NCBI GenBank assembly: GCA_963775125.1
Contig: CAVZHQ010000001.1
Coordinates: forward strand, 124,001-188,000
DNA: 64,000 nucleotides
DNA from: JAHECQ01 sp963775125
GTDB taxonomy: Bacteria > Actinomycetota > Acidimicrobiia > Acidimicrobiales > SZUA-35
Direction of reading: 5' to 3'
Made by a program: the position numbers and the translations under genes. The notes under the pieces are model-generated. The model did no database searches and was not told the origin of the DNA. It saw nothing but the letters and a program-made list of their open reading frames with translations. Each line of letters begins with the position of its first letter. The stretch's first letter is position 1. Shown here piece by piece: positions 23,886 through 32,746 of the stretch.

Positions 23886-25844
23886 ATGAACTCGGTACTC
23901 GGCTACTTCTTCACCATGGTCGGCCTGACGTCGTCGGTGGTGGGAGCCCTGGCGGGCGTCTATGCCCTCCGGTCGGGTCAGCTCCGGCTGCTCCGGATGG
24001 TCCGGCAGTGGAGCTGGCTGGTGCTCGTCGCCGGCATCGGATGTTTCGTGGTCATGGAGGTGGCGTTGTTCCAACGCGACTACACGGTGTCCTACGTCCA
24101 GCAGGTCGGTTCGGACTCGACCCCGACCTTGTTCAACTTCGCGGCGTTGTGGTCGGCGCTCGAAGGCTCGCTGATCCTGTGGGTCTTCCTGCTGGGCGGC
24201 TACCTGGGGGCGGTGCTGTACAAGTTCCGCAGCCGGGGCAACGACCCGTTGCTCGGCTGGGCGCTGGTCACGATGCTCGGCGTCTCGGGGTTCTTCTACG
24301 CGCTTCTCGCCGGCCCGGCCAACCCCTTCGTCCAAGTCTCGGTACCGCTCGGGTTCGTCGGCCCCGGCCCCAACCCGCTGCTGCAGAACCATCTCCTCGT
24401 CGCCTTCCATCCCCCGATGCTCTACCTGGGGTACGTGGGGTTCACCGTGCCGTTCGCCTTCGCCATCGCCGCCTTGGCCACGGGTCGACTGGGGGAGGGG
24501 TGGCTGGTCGAGACCCGACGTTGGACCGTGGTCGCCTGGGGCTTCCTGACCATGGGCATCGTGCTGGGTGCCTGGTGGAGCTACGAGGTGCTCGGGTGGG
24601 GTGGCTATTGGGCATGGGACCCCGTCGAGAACGCCTCGTTGCTGCCGTGGCTGACGGGGACGGCCTATCTCCATTCGGTCATGGTGCAGGAACGCCGGGG
24701 CATGCTTCGGGTCTGGAACCTGTCACTGGTCTGCGCGACGTTCTGCCTCACGATCCTGGGAACCTTCCTGACCCGGTCGGGCGTGGTCGAATCGGTACAC
24801 GCCTTCTCCGACGGCGCCATCGGCCCGTGGCTCCTGGTGTTCTTCGCGGTGGTTGCGGGCACGAGCGTGGTGCTCATCGGGTGGCGGGGCGACGAGCTTC
24901 GCTCACCGGGCAGTATCGACTCGGTTCGATCGCGTGAGGCTGCGTTCTTCGCCAACAACGTGCTCTTCGGCGCGCTGGCGTTCGTGATCCTGCTCGGTAC
25001 CGTCTTCCCGCTCCTGGCCGAGGCCTTCGATGGCACCCGGCTCACCATCGGCCGTCCCTACTTCGATTCGCTCGGGCGCCCGATCGCCTTCGTGATGTTG
25101 TTCCTGATGGCGGCAGCACCGGTCCTGCCGTGGCGCAAGGCTTCCACCGAACTGCTCTCCCAACGGCTGTTCTGGCCGGCCGTCATCGGTACCGGCTCGA
25201 TGGTCCTCGCCCTCCTGCTCGGCGGGCGTGGCTTGTGGGCCGTGCTCACGTTCGGCCTGGGTGGGTTCGCCGCAGGTGCTGCCGGCCGTCAGGTGGTTCT
25301 GGCCACCCGCCGTCAGGGTTGGCGGGGTCTCGTCGGGCGCACCAATGGCGGGATGATCGTCCACCTCGGGGTGGTGTTGGTTGCGGTCGCCATTGCGTCG
25401 AGCGAGACCTACAAGACCGATCGAACCGCAACGCTGCTCCCCGGCGAGTCGATGAGCGTCGGAGATCACCAGTTCACCTACCTCGAACTGGGAGCCGACG
25501 AGAACGATCGACGGAGCCGGGTCTACGCCCTGATCGAGATCGACGGGGACGATGTCTACGCGCCGTCGATCGTGCGTTTCCGCCAACAAGGCATGTCGTT
25601 GGCAACGCCCTCGGTCCGCACGGGACTGACCGAGGACGTGTACTTGGTGCTTGACGGCGTTCCCGACGAGAACGGCGGCCCCATCCGCCTGCGGGTCATC
25701 CTGCGCCCGATGGTCAGCTGGCTCTGGGCCGGCGGCATCCTGATGGGCGTCGGTACGTTGCTCGCCGTCTTCCCCGGCAAGCGCCGCCGGGGCACCGACG
25801 CGGTTTCCGCGCCCAGCGATCTCGAGGAGCTTGCCGGAGTATGA
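23886..25844 (+). CDS. ccmF: Cytochrome c haem lyase subunit CcmF
   Basis: A 652-residue polytopic protein that attaches haem to the CXXCH motif of apocytochromes. The WWD domain GWGGYWAWDPVENASLLPWL lies near residues 238-257, and conserved histidines flank it in FHPPMLYLGYVG and TAYLHSVMVQERRG. More than a dozen hydrophobic segments are visible, with a C-terminal periplasmic domain (about residues 505-610) before the last helix. It begins nine bases after ccmE and overlaps ccmG. Confidence 0.95.
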   Translation: MNSVLGYFFTMVGLTSSVVGALAGVYALRSGQLRLLRMVRQWSWLVLVAGIGCFVVMEVALFQRDYTVSYVQQVGSDSTPTLFNFAALWSALEGSLILWVFLLGGYLGAVLYKFRSRGNDPLLGWALVTMLGVSGFFYALLAGPANPFVQVSVPLGFVGPGPNPLLQNHLLVAFHPPMLYLGYVGFTVPFAFAIAALATGRLGEGWLVETRRWTVVAWGFLTMGIVLGAWWSYEVLGWGGYWAWDPVENASLLPWLTGTAYLHSVMVQERRGMLRVWNLSLVCATFCLTILGTFLTRSGVVESVHAFSDGAIGPWLLVFFAVVAGTSVVLIGWRGDELRSPGSIDSVRSREAAFFANNVLFGALAFVILLGTVFPLLAEAFDGTRLTIGRPYFDSLGRPIAFVMLFLMAAAPVLPWRKASTELLSQRLFWPAVIGTGSMVLALLLGGRGLWAVLTFGLGGFAAGAAGRQVVLATRRQGWRGLVGRTNGGMIVHLGVVLVAVAIASSETYKTDRTATLLPGESMSVGDHQFTYLELGADENDRRSRVYALIEIDGDDVYAPSIVRFRQQGMSLATPSVRTGLTEDVYLVLDGVPDENGGPIRLRVILRPMVSWLWAGGILMGVGTLLAVFPGKRRRGTDAVSAPSDLEELAGV

Positions 25845-26416
25845 ACGAGGCGAGCAAGACGACCGACGTGTCCCGGCCGGTCGGTGGCAACCCGACCCGA
25901 AAGGCAGCGATCGGGGTCGGTGTCGTGCTGATTGCCCTCATCGCGCTGTTCGCCTTCGGTGGAGGCTTCGGGGCCACGTCCAACGATGAGACCGCCGACA
26001 GCCCGCTCCTCGGCCGGCGGGTGCCCGCGGTCGCCGGCACGAGCCTCGAGGGCGAGGCGTTCGACATCGATCAACTCCGAGGACAGTGGACGCTCGTCAA
26101 CTTCTTCGCCACCTGGTGTCCGCCGTGCATTGCCGAGCATCCCGAGCTGATCGAGCTCGAGAGCTGGGGGGCCGAGAACGGGCAGCTGAGCCTGGTGTCC
26201 ATCGTGTTCGACGACGAGCCGGACAACGTGGCCAAACTGTTCGATGAGCTCGGCGGGTCCTGGCCGGTACTGAACGCTCCGGGTTCGGTGGTCGACTTCC
26301 AGATCCGGCGGGTGCCCGAGAGCTTCCTGGTCAACCCCGACGGCGTCGTGGTTGCCCGGGCCATCAGCGGCATCGACGCCGACGCCATCATCGAGCAGAT
26401 CGAGGGCGCGTCGTGA
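25841..26416 (+). CDS. ccmG: Thioredoxin-like CcmG/DsbE
   Basis: A 191-residue membrane-tethered thioredoxin. A helix at about residues 23-43 anchors it, and the active site is WCPPC (residues 92-96) in VNFFATWCPPCIAEHPELI. The cis-proline region is RRVPESFLVNPDG. It keeps apocytochrome cysteines reduced for haem ligation. Overlaps of four bases with both ccmF and ccmH show coupled translation. Confidence 0.93.
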   Translation: MNEASKTTDVSRPVGGNPTRKAAIGVGVVLIALIALFAFGGGFGATSNDETADSPLLGRRVPAVAGTSLEGEAFDIDQLRGQWTLVNFFATWCPPCIAEHPELIELESWGAENGQLSLVSIVFDDEPDNVAKLFDELGGSWPVLNAPGSVVDFQIRRVPESFLVNPDGVVVARAISGIDADAIIEQIEGAS

Positions 26417-26877
26417 CCCGCCGGTCGTTGGCGTGGCTGATCATCGTGCTGACGGCTGCCGCCAGTCTCGGTGTCGCTGCCTTCGACGATGTGGTGCCTC
26501 GGACCGAGACGGAGCGCACGCAGGCCCTCGCCCAGCGCTTCGCCTGTCCCGAGTGCGACGGACAGAGCGTTGCCGATTCCAATGCCGCGGTCGCGGCCAA
26601 CATCCGGGAGCTCATCAGGTCAGAGGTCGCGGCCGGCTCGACCGACGACGAGATCCGAGACCGGTTGCTCCGGGCCTACGGCACCGACGTGCTGTTGAAT
26701 CCTCCGGCCACGGGCGTGTCGTTGCTGATCTGGGTGCTTCCCGCCTTGGTCGTCGTGGGGGCCGTTGGGGCCTTCGTCTCGATCGCCCTCCGGCGCCGGT
26801 CCGACACCCTGGCCACCGACGACGATCGCCGCCTCGTCGACGCGGCCCTCCACGGCAGCGACCGAGGCGAGGCTTAG
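26413..26877 (+). CDS. ccmH: Cytochrome c biogenesis protein CcmH
   Basis: A 154-residue protein with an N-terminal helix or signal anchor, the redox motif FACPECDGQSVADSN (Cys45 and Cys48) and a second transmembrane helix (VSLLIWVLPALVVVGAVGAF) near residue 105. This matches the short CcmH of System I, which reduces apocytochrome c together with CcmG and works with CcmF. The usual LRCPxCxxQS is FACPECDGQS here. It is followed two bases later by the CcmI-like gene. Confidence 0.92.
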   Translation: MTRRSLAWLIIVLTAAASLGVAAFDDVVPRTETERTQALAQRFACPECDGQSVADSNAAVAANIRELIRSEVAAGSTDDEIRDRLLRAYGTDVLLNPPATGVSLLIWVLPALVVVGAVGAFVSIALRRRSDTLATDDDRRLVDAALHGSDRGEA

Positions 26878-26879
26878 CC

Positions 26880-27656
26880 ATGGCTGCGACCCACGACCTC
26901 GAAGCGCTGCGGACAGAGCGTGACTTCCTGCTGAGTTCCCTGAAGGACCTCGATGAAGAGTTCGCTGCGGGCGACATCGACGAGCAGGACTACGAGCAGC
27001 TCAAGGATTCCTACACTGCCCGGGCCGCCGCGGTACTGCGTTCGTTGCAAGCCCCCGATCCGACACCCGACGACCCGCACGCCGGCGGTTCGAAGCCGAC
27101 GGGACCGAAGCGCCGGAGACTGGCGTGGGTCGGGGGGTTGGCGTTGGCCGGGCTGGTGGCCGGGTGGTTCCTGGCTCAGGCCGCCGGCGAGCGTGGAACC
27201 GAACAGCTGACCGGATCGATCGAGGACACGCTTCGCGACCGAGTCCTGACGTGCCAGCAGATGGGCGCCGACCTCACTCGTCTGGTCGAGTCGTTGCAGT
27301 GCTTCGACGCGGTGCTCGAGGAGGATCCGCAGAACGTCGAGGCCCTCACCTACCGCGGCTGGTACGTGATCCTCGCCGCTCGTACCGCCGGCGCTGCAGG
27401 TGACACGGCCTCGGCCGACGAGCTCCTGGCCTCGGGCGTCGCTTCGCTCGACCAGGCCATCGAGATCGCACCGAACACGCCCGACGCCCGCGCTTTTCGA
27501 ACGGTTGCCCGAGAGCAGTTGGGCGATGACGAAGGGGCGTGTGAGGACGTTGGGGTGCTCGCCGAGATCAACACTCCGCCGATGATCCTCGGCCTGGTCG
27601 GCCCGGTCGCCGAACGCCTCGGCTGTCCACTGCCGGCGGGCTCGCCGGGCGGGTAG
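26880..27656 (+). CDS. CcmI-like protein: cytoplasmic helix, membrane anchor and TPR-like domain
   Basis: A 258-residue protein closing the ccm operon. It has an N-terminal charged region with heptad-like LLSSLKDLDEEFAAGDIDEQ, a transmembrane helix (WVGGLALAGLVAGWFLAQAA, about residues 82-101) and a periplasmic part with two TPR-like helix pairs (LQCFDAVLEEDPQNVEALTY and SLDQAIEIAPNTPDARAF). This order matches the role of CcmI, an apocytochrome chaperone, although the protein is shorter than typical CcmI. The assignment rests on architecture and operon position. The ATG at 26880 overlaps no gene and follows ccmH by two bases. Confidence 0.7.
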   Translation: MAATHDLEALRTERDFLLSSLKDLDEEFAAGDIDEQDYEQLKDSYTARAAAVLRSLQAPDPTPDDPHAGGSKPTGPKRRRLAWVGGLALAGLVAGWFLAQAAGERGTEQLTGSIEDTLRDRVLTCQQMGADLTRLVESLQCFDAVLEEDPQNVEALTYRGWYVILAARTAGAAGDTASADELLASGVASLDQAIEIAPNTPDARAFRTVAREQLGDDEGACEDVGVLAEINTPPMILGLVGPVAERLGCPLPAGSPGG

Positions 27657-27675
27657 CCCTTCGACCGAGCCGGGA

Positions 27676-28143
27676 CTACAGACGTTCGGCTCGCTTCTTG
27701 ATCCTGCGGGCCTCGGTCCACGCTCCGCCGTCGTGGGTGAGGACCCACACCGAGCCCTTCTCGCAGCCATGCCCGATGACCGGTACGTCCTGTCGGGCCA
27801 GGAGATCGACGATCTCGGGGATGATGTTGCCGTGTGAGCAGGCGACGATTGCTTCGGCAGACAACTGCGCTTCCAGAAACGTAAGGCTCTCGGTCGCGAA
27901 CGCATCTTCCCAGAGGACCTCGTACTCCTCGACCTCGAGCCCTCGATCTGCGGCCAGCGGGGCAACCGTCTGGACGCAGCGGGTTGCGGTACTGGCGAGG
28001 ATGCGGGAGATCGGCACGCCGGCGAACAGCCCGACCAGAGCCTGGGCCCGGGCCTCACCCTTCTCCGACAACGGACGATAGAGATCGCTGTGGCCTTCGA
28101 AGCGTTGGCCGGCGTGTGCGTGTCGAACGAGATAGACCAGCAT
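27676..28143 (-). CDS. Histidine phosphatase family protein (SixA-like)
   Basis: A 155-residue member of the histidine phosphatase superfamily. The catalytic RHAHAG (residues 7-12) carries the phosphorylated His, the second conserved Arg is in ASTATRCVQT and the second His in ACSHGNIIPEIV. The size and RHA start favour the SixA-type phosphohistidine phosphatase or a nucleotide-associated relative over phosphoglycerate mutase. The protein ends in a basic helix. On the minus strand TACCCT lies 10 bases before the ATG, so it may have its own promoter even though it follows the PEP-utilising gene by 31 bases. The substrate is not known. Confidence 0.82.
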   Translation of the reverse strand: MLVYLVRHAHAGQRFEGHSDLYRPLSEKGEARAQALVGLFAGVPISRILASTATRCVQTVAPLAADRGLEVEEYEVLWEDAFATESLTFLEAQLSAEAIVACSHGNIIPEIVDLLARQDVPVIGHGCEKGSVWVLTHDGGAWTEARRIKKRAERL

Positions 28144-28174
28144 GAGCAGACGGAGGGTATCGGCCGAGCGTCGG

Positions 28175-29948
28175 TTAGGGAAGCTCGAGAATGGTCACTC
28201 GTCCGCGTGTTGCCGTCCACCTCGATCAGGGCGCCGTCGGGGATCCGACGGGTCGCATCGGTGACCGAGACCGCGCAGGGGATGCCGAGTTCCCGGCTGA
28301 CGATGACGGCGTGACTCATCACTGCGCCGACATCGACGACGACCGCGTCGGCGGCCACGAACAACGGGGTCCAGGACGGGTCGGTGATGGGGGCGACCAG
28401 CACCTCGCCGGGTGCCAGACCCCGCGGGTCCGACGGGTCGAGCACCACCCTCGCCCGACCCCTGCTGATGCCGCGGCAACCAGGCAGGCCTTGGAGGACC
28501 TCGCCCCGGGACACCGAGGGCTTCGGAGCGTCCCTCAGCTCCCAGGTCTCGAGCGGTGGCTGCGTGCCCTCGAAGAAGAAGGGAGGTACGCGGCGAGCGA
28601 GTTCGGCGTGCATCGCCCGGCGCTCGGCAATGGTCTCGGCGAAGCCCGACGGGGCGGCCAGGTAGTCGTCCACCTCGGACTCGACGACGAACCAGAGGTC
28701 ACCTCGCTGCCCGCCGCTCTGCTCCCGTGCCCGGCGGTCGATCTCCATCGAGCGGACCCGGGCGCCGTGGATGGCTCGGACGACCGTGGTCTTGCTGCGC
28801 TCCCGGCCCCGTGAGTAGGTGCGTGCCGAGAGGAGCGCCCGCTTGAAGAGGAAGCGATTGGGCCCCTTCAGCCGGGCCAAGGTTGCCTGCTCGAGCGCTG
28901 CGGCCTCCGAGGAAAGGTCGGCAAGGCGGACGCGGGGATCATGGCTCGGGTCGGTACCGCGCATGCGGTCGACCAGATGCAGCGCCAATTCGGGCTTGGT
29001 GCCCCAGGTGTCGAATGCGGTGTCCCATTCGTTGGGGCCGCGGGACCCGAATCGATCGAGAAAGCCCTGGAAGTCGGCAACGAAGGACGCGGCTGTCGGG
29101 TCTGTTTGCAGGCGATCCCAGAGCCCATCGACGCCTTGATCGAAGTGCGCGGTGAGGCCGGGTGACGCCGCAACGCTGCGACCCAGCACCCAGAGGGCGG
29201 TCGAGGGCGCAGCGGAATCGACGTCGCCGAGGCCGGCGAGGAGCTGCACCGCCAGCTCTGCATCGCCGAGCTGACGTTCGCACATCTGCGTGAGCGCCGT
29301 GACCGCGAGACCTGCGCCGCCGCTGACGATGATGTGGGTCTCGAACAGTGAGGCGCTGAGATCGGTGAGGCTGCGGGTGTCGTCGAGCAGTTGCTGGGTG
29401 CTGGCGGTCTCGACGGTGGCGAGCCCTGCGAGGGCGGCGTCGACCCGGCGTTGGTCTCGTTCGAGGTCGGGAAGCGTCTTGCCTCGAAGGACGCCGATGA
29501 GATAGCGGAGCCCGGCGAGCGATGCTCGGAGATTGCGGTCCGTCCCGTCGGGCGGAAGGGGTGGGGACTGACCGACACCCAAGTAGTTGGTGTCTGCGTC
29601 GGAGGCCTTGCCCCCGGGGAAGCGGGCAGCGGCGAGACGCTGGGTACTGAGGTTGAGGTAGACGTAGCCGCCGAACACTCCCGCGCCGAGGCCGGTCGAG
29701 AGGGGGATGCCGTCCACCTCCTCGTTGCGAATCAGTCCCGTGTGGGTCATTGCATTGCGGAACCCCTGCTCGGTCGTCTCGAACGCCATCGAGTACGTGA
29801 GGGGAGTGAAGACCTCGGGGTACACCTCGCCGGCGTTCCCCCGCGTGTAGACGGGAAAGCGCTCGCTGGCGTCGCTGCCGACCCACCGACCCTTCCCGAT
29901 CGGCTTCCACGGGTCAGTTGTCGAATCAGACGCAGGTCCATCCACCAT
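28175..29948 (-). CDS. PEP-utilising-enzyme-type protein with mobile His domain, no ATP-grasp domain (one-base frameshift near end)
   Basis: The C-terminal 100 residues form the swivelling phospho-His domain of PEP synthases and related dikinases: GEVLVAPITDPSWTPLFVAA, then VGAVMSHAVIVSRELGIPCA with the candidate active His. The first 480 residues are largely helical and do not contain an ATP-grasp domain, so this is not a complete PEP synthase; such two-part proteins act in rifampicin phosphorylation-like systems or are uncharacterised. The frame breaks near 28203-28207: removing one base changes VDGNTRTSD into VDGNTGRVTILELP and a stop at 28175, giving 590 residues. The start at 29948 overlaps the upstream SDR gene by 23 bases; the start is uncertain. 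Confidence 0.75.
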
Positions 29949-30711
29949 CGACGAAGAGTACGTGACCGGTGACGTAGCTGGCGGCGTCGCTGGCAAGAAA
30001 CACGAGTGCCCCATCCAGCTCGCCCTCACGCCCCGGCCGACCCATCGGGGCGCCGGTGGTGATGTAGTTCATCCCGCCGCTGTCGGCGAACATCTCGGCG
30101 TTCATCTCGGTCTCGAACCAACCGGGGGCGATGGCATTGCAGCGAACGTTCTTGCGGGCCCACTGCGAGGCAAGTTCCTGGGTGAGGTTGTGCAGGCCGC
30201 CCTTTGCTGCGCTGTAGCCCGGCACCTTCAGCCGGCCGCCGGCGACGTCGCCGAGCACCGAGCCGATGTTGATGATCGAACCGGGACGACCTTCGGCGAT
30301 CATCCACGCCGCGGCCTTGCGGGCGAGCTCGTACGGCGCCACCAAGTTGATCTCGAGTTCGTGACGGAACTCGTCGATGTCGTCGTCGATGGCCGCAAGG
30401 ACTCGGGAAATGCCGGCGTTGTTCACCACGATGTCGACCTTGCCGTAGTGGTCGAGCGCAGCGCCGAGCAACGCGTCGGTGGCACCGGTCTGCGTGAGAT
30501 CGCAGGGCACGGCCAGTGCGTCGGGAAGGGTGGCGGCCAAGGCCTCGACCCGTTCGGCGCGACGAGCGGCGAGCACGACCGACGCGCCGGCTGCGGCGAG
30601 GACCCGAGCGAAACGATCGCCGAGCCCCGAGCTTGCACCCGTCAGTACGGCGACCTTGCCGTCGAGGCGGAACATGTCGAGCGAAGGGATGGGAGCGGCA
30701 GTTTCGGGCAT
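29926..30711 (-). CDS. Short-chain dehydrogenase/reductase (SDR)
   Basis: A 261-residue classical SDR. NAD(P)-binding motif TGASSGLGDRFA (about residues 25-36), NNAG in IVVNNAGISR, the catalytic Ser in NIGSVLGD and the Tyr-Lys pair in GYSAAKGGL are all present. The C-terminal VTGHVLFVDGGWTCV is typical. Many actinobacterial paralogues act on 3-hydroxyacyl or steroid-type substrates, but the substrate is not shown here. It overlaps the following PEP-utilising-type gene, suggesting co-transcription, and diverges from the RidA gene 82 bases away. Confidence 0.9.
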   Translation of the reverse strand: MPETAAPIPSLDMFRLDGKVAVLTGASSGLGDRFARVLAAAGASVVLAARRAERVEALAATLPDALAVPCDLTQTGATDALLGAALDHYGKVDIVVNNAGISRVLAAIDDDIDEFRHELEINLVAPYELARKAAAWMIAEGRPGSIINIGSVLGDVAGGRLKVPGYSAAKGGLHNLTQELASQWARKNVRCNAIAPGWFETEMNAEMFADSGGMNYITTGAPMGRPGREGELDGALVFLASDAASYVTGHVLFVDGGWTCV

Positions 30712-30793
30712 GGAGGCATGCTGCCACCCGGGTCTCGATATTGCACCCCGGTCGAGAGGTGCCGAGAGGTGCTGGTTGCGGCAGGCTTGGGAG

Positions 30794-31189
30794 ATGTCAT
30801 CGTTCGAAGCCGTCGAGGTCGTCCCTGAGGGGATCGCCCGGCCTGCAGCCAACTACGCCCACGCCGTGCTCTCGGTCAACGCGACCCGGATGCTGCACAC
30901 CTCGGGCGTCGTGCCCACCCGGCCCGACGGGTCGGTGCCCCATTCGCTCGCCGAGCAGGCACGCACCGTCTGGTCGACGTTGCAGGCGTTGCTCGAAGAG
31001 GTCGAGATGTCGGTGACCAACGTGGTGTCGGTCACGACCTACGTCGTCGTCGGCGAGGATCTCGCAGTGGTCATGTCCGCCCGCGACACCGCACTCGGAG
31101 GCCATCGGGCAGCCTCGACGCTGGTCATGGTGCCGGCACTCGCCCAACCTGCGTGGCGCATGGAGATTGCCATCGTCGCCACCGCCTGA
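30794..31189 (+). CDS. RidA (YjgF/YER057c/UK114) family protein
   Basis: A 131-residue RidA-family protein. Most members hydrolyse reactive enamine/imine intermediates from PLP enzymes. Family features are YAHAVLSVNATRMLHTSGVV, a central TLQALLEEVEMSVTNVVSVT, and the C-terminal RAASTLVMVPALAQPAWRME. The conserved Arg that binds the substrate carboxylate in active RidA (in an RxxxxV context) corresponds to the R of HRAASTLV, so activity is plausible. No PLP gene adjoins. The downstream gene is convergent. Confidence 0.85.
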   Translation: MSSFEAVEVVPEGIARPAANYAHAVLSVNATRMLHTSGVVPTRPDGSVPHSLAEQARTVWSTLQALLEEVEMSVTNVVSVTTYVVVGEDLAVVMSARDTALGGHRAASTLVMVPALAQPAWRMEIAIVATA

Positions 31190-31208
31190 CGGATCGTTTG
31201 GTCTCGGT

Positions 31209-32324
31209 TCAGCAGCTACCGGTCGAGGGGCGGTTGGGGATGGTCGGGTCGACGACTTCGATATGGACGTGCGGCAACGGCGCCGCGGTGTAGTCGTCGA
31301 CCTGGCTGGAGAACGAGAACTTCGTCGCCTTGTCGGCGAGCGGGGTGACGCCGGCGGCCACCCGGTCGCCGGGACGCACGCTGACGTTGGTGATGTGCAG
31401 CACGCCGACCTCCAGGTGGGGCGCGGTGTCCGGTCGGATCACGGCATAGCCGTCGCGGTAGGTGCAGTACAGCGTGTAGTTGCCGGCCCGAAGCACGGTG
31501 CCCGTGACCGGTGCTCGTACATCGGCCATCGGATGCACGACGATGTCGGCGGCCGATCGAGCGGGCGTCCCGCGAGTTCGGCTCGGCATCGTCGTGTACG
31601 CAGCGCTCACCGAGGTCCCTGCCGGGTCCCCCATCGGTACCTGTTGCAGACCGCCGCCTCGGTTGGATTCATGGAACCCGACGTGAGCGACCGCGTTGGT
31701 GGGGTAGTGCACGGTGACGGCGCCGACGGTGGCATAGGGCAGGTAGCTCTGAAGCGTGTAGGACGGGAATCCGTCGGAGGCGCCGGGTGGTCGACAACTG
31801 CGGTCCGGGACACCGTCGGAGGGCAGTGGGCGGGCTCGCACGAACTCGTCGGACCACGAGAAGTCGAGCATGAGCCGGGTGCGGCCGATCGATCCATCCT
31901 CGAGGCGGCCGAGCCAATAGGCGCGACCGGCGTCGTCCGGAGATCGATCGAGCACGTTGCGATACACGAGGTCCACGAACTGGCCGTCGGTGATCGGGCC
32001 GTAGGACGTCGAGAACTCGGGACTCTCGGTGAAGAACGCCGCAATGCGCGGAAGGTCCCAACACTGCTCGTGGCGGTCGATCCAGAACAACGCGCCTGCG
32101 GGGTCGGGGATGCGGTCGAAGTAGGCCCAGTACAGGCGGAAGATGCGGGCGTGGCTGTCGGTGAGTTCGTCGAGGGACGCAAGCTGCTGGAAGGTCACTG
32201 GTTCGTCGGCTGCTGCCGCTGCTGCTTCCGTGGACGACCCATTCGTCAGGGCGGCGCCGCTCAGGGTTCCACCCGCCAAACACAGCACGGCCGCCAAGAG
32301 CGCCCGAATGACCCGGGGCATCAT
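31209..32324 (-). CDS. Secreted DUF4214 protein with M23-like C-terminal domain
   Basis: A 371-residue exported protein. The signal peptide ends near Ala30 (ALLAAVLCLAGGTLSGAALT). Two DUF4214-type helical repeats follow: RLYWAYFDRIPDPAGALFWI (about residue 62) and LVYRNVLDRSPDDAGRAYWL (about 123); such repeats occur in surface and S-layer-associated proteins. The last 130 residues resemble a LytM/M23 fold (DVRAPVTGTVLRAGNYTLYC, a gap, then HVHIEVVDP), in which HVHIE has the HxH pattern but the upstream His ligand is replaced by VGFHES or lost. Enzymatic activity is uncertain. The ATG-ATG start overlaps the stop of the 83-residue zinc-ribbon-like gene, forming a three-gene operon. Confidence 0.7.
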   Translation of the reverse strand: MMPRVIRALLAAVLCLAGGTLSGAALTNGSSTEAAAAAADEPVTFQQLASLDELTDSHARIFRLYWAYFDRIPDPAGALFWIDRHEQCWDLPRIAAFFTESPEFSTSYGPITDGQFVDLVYRNVLDRSPDDAGRAYWLGRLEDGSIGRTRLMLDFSWSDEFVRARPLPSDGVPDRSCRPPGASDGFPSYTLQSYLPYATVGAVTVHYPTNAVAHVGFHESNRGGGLQQVPMGDPAGTSVSAAYTTMPSRTRGTPARSAADIVVHPMADVRAPVTGTVLRAGNYTLYCTYRDGYAVIRPDTAPHLEVGVLHITNVSVRPGDRVAAGVTPLADKATKFSFSSQVDDYTAAPLPHVHIEVVDPTIPNRPSTGSC

Positions 32325-32572
32325 CGGCGGCTCTTCCGATTGGTCCAGCAGCCCCGGTGCCAATGACGGCGCAGATCGGGTGCCTCGGGCGGAACCGCGA
32401 CCAGGTGCCCCATGCCGGCCGGGATCTCCTGGCGGCACCCCGGGCACAGGTAGGCCTTGACCGCTTCGAAGGGCTGCACGAAGCGGGTCTCGGAGTCCGG
32501 ATGATCGGACGGATCGGGAAGCGATTTGGGCCCGGTGCGCTTGGGACGCTTCGTGGTCTTGCGCGGCGGCAT
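32321..32572 (-). CDS. Small Cys-His zinc-binding-like protein, conserved in actinobacteria
   Basis: An 83-residue basic protein. After a Lys/Arg/Pro-rich N-terminus it has a CPGCRQEIPAGMGHLV segment and HWHRGCW near the end, which together give two Cys, one Cys and several His as probable zinc ligands. I recall similar small proteins in actinobacterial genomes without an experimental function. It overlaps the 36-residue membrane peptide gene by three bases at its start and the DUF4214 gene by four at its end. Confidence 0.75.
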   Translation of the reverse strand: MPPRKTTKRPKRTGPKSLPDPSDHPDSETRFVQPFEAVKAYLCPGCRQEIPAGMGHLVAVPPEAPDLRRHWHRGCWTNRKSRR

Positions 32573-32682
32573 CAGCCGAGGACCGCCCATACCAACAGTC
32601 CGATGGCCGCAAGACTGGCCGCGGCGACGAAGAAATAGTCGAATCGGGTGCGCTTGTAGCGGCGTGTCGGGTCGAATCCCAC
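32572..32682 (-). CDS. 36-residue single-helix membrane peptide
   Basis: A very short gene starting at GTG 32682. It has an N-terminal basic segment (GFDPTRRYKRTRFDYF) and one transmembrane helix (FVAAASLAAIGLLVWAVLG). It heads the operon with the zinc-binding-like and DUF4214 genes. A CATACT element six bases upstream on the minus strand could be its -10. Small positive-inside membrane peptides of this form recur in actinobacteria; the function is unknown. Calling it a gene rests on coupled starts and family resemblance. Confidence 0.65.
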   Translation of the reverse strand: MGFDPTRRYKRTRFDYFFVAAASLAAIGLLVWAVLG

Positions 32683-32733
32683 GAGGCAAGTATGGCTTGG
32701 CCCGTCGCGGTCCCGACCCTCGGCCTGTCCAGC

Positions 32734-32739
32734 TACCGT
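32734..32739 (+). promoter_or_regulatory. Candidate -10 element of the enoyl-CoA hydratase gene (leaderless)
   Basis: TACCGT is followed by 7 bases and the ATG at 32747. Confidence 0.5.
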
Positions 32740-32746
32740 TCCGGAC

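Noticed and set aside
26874..28174. Extension of the minus-strand PEP-utilising-type frame beyond 28175
   Set aside because: After the frameshift at about 28205 the translation becomes shadow sequence of sixA and ccm genes; the correct frame stops at 28175.
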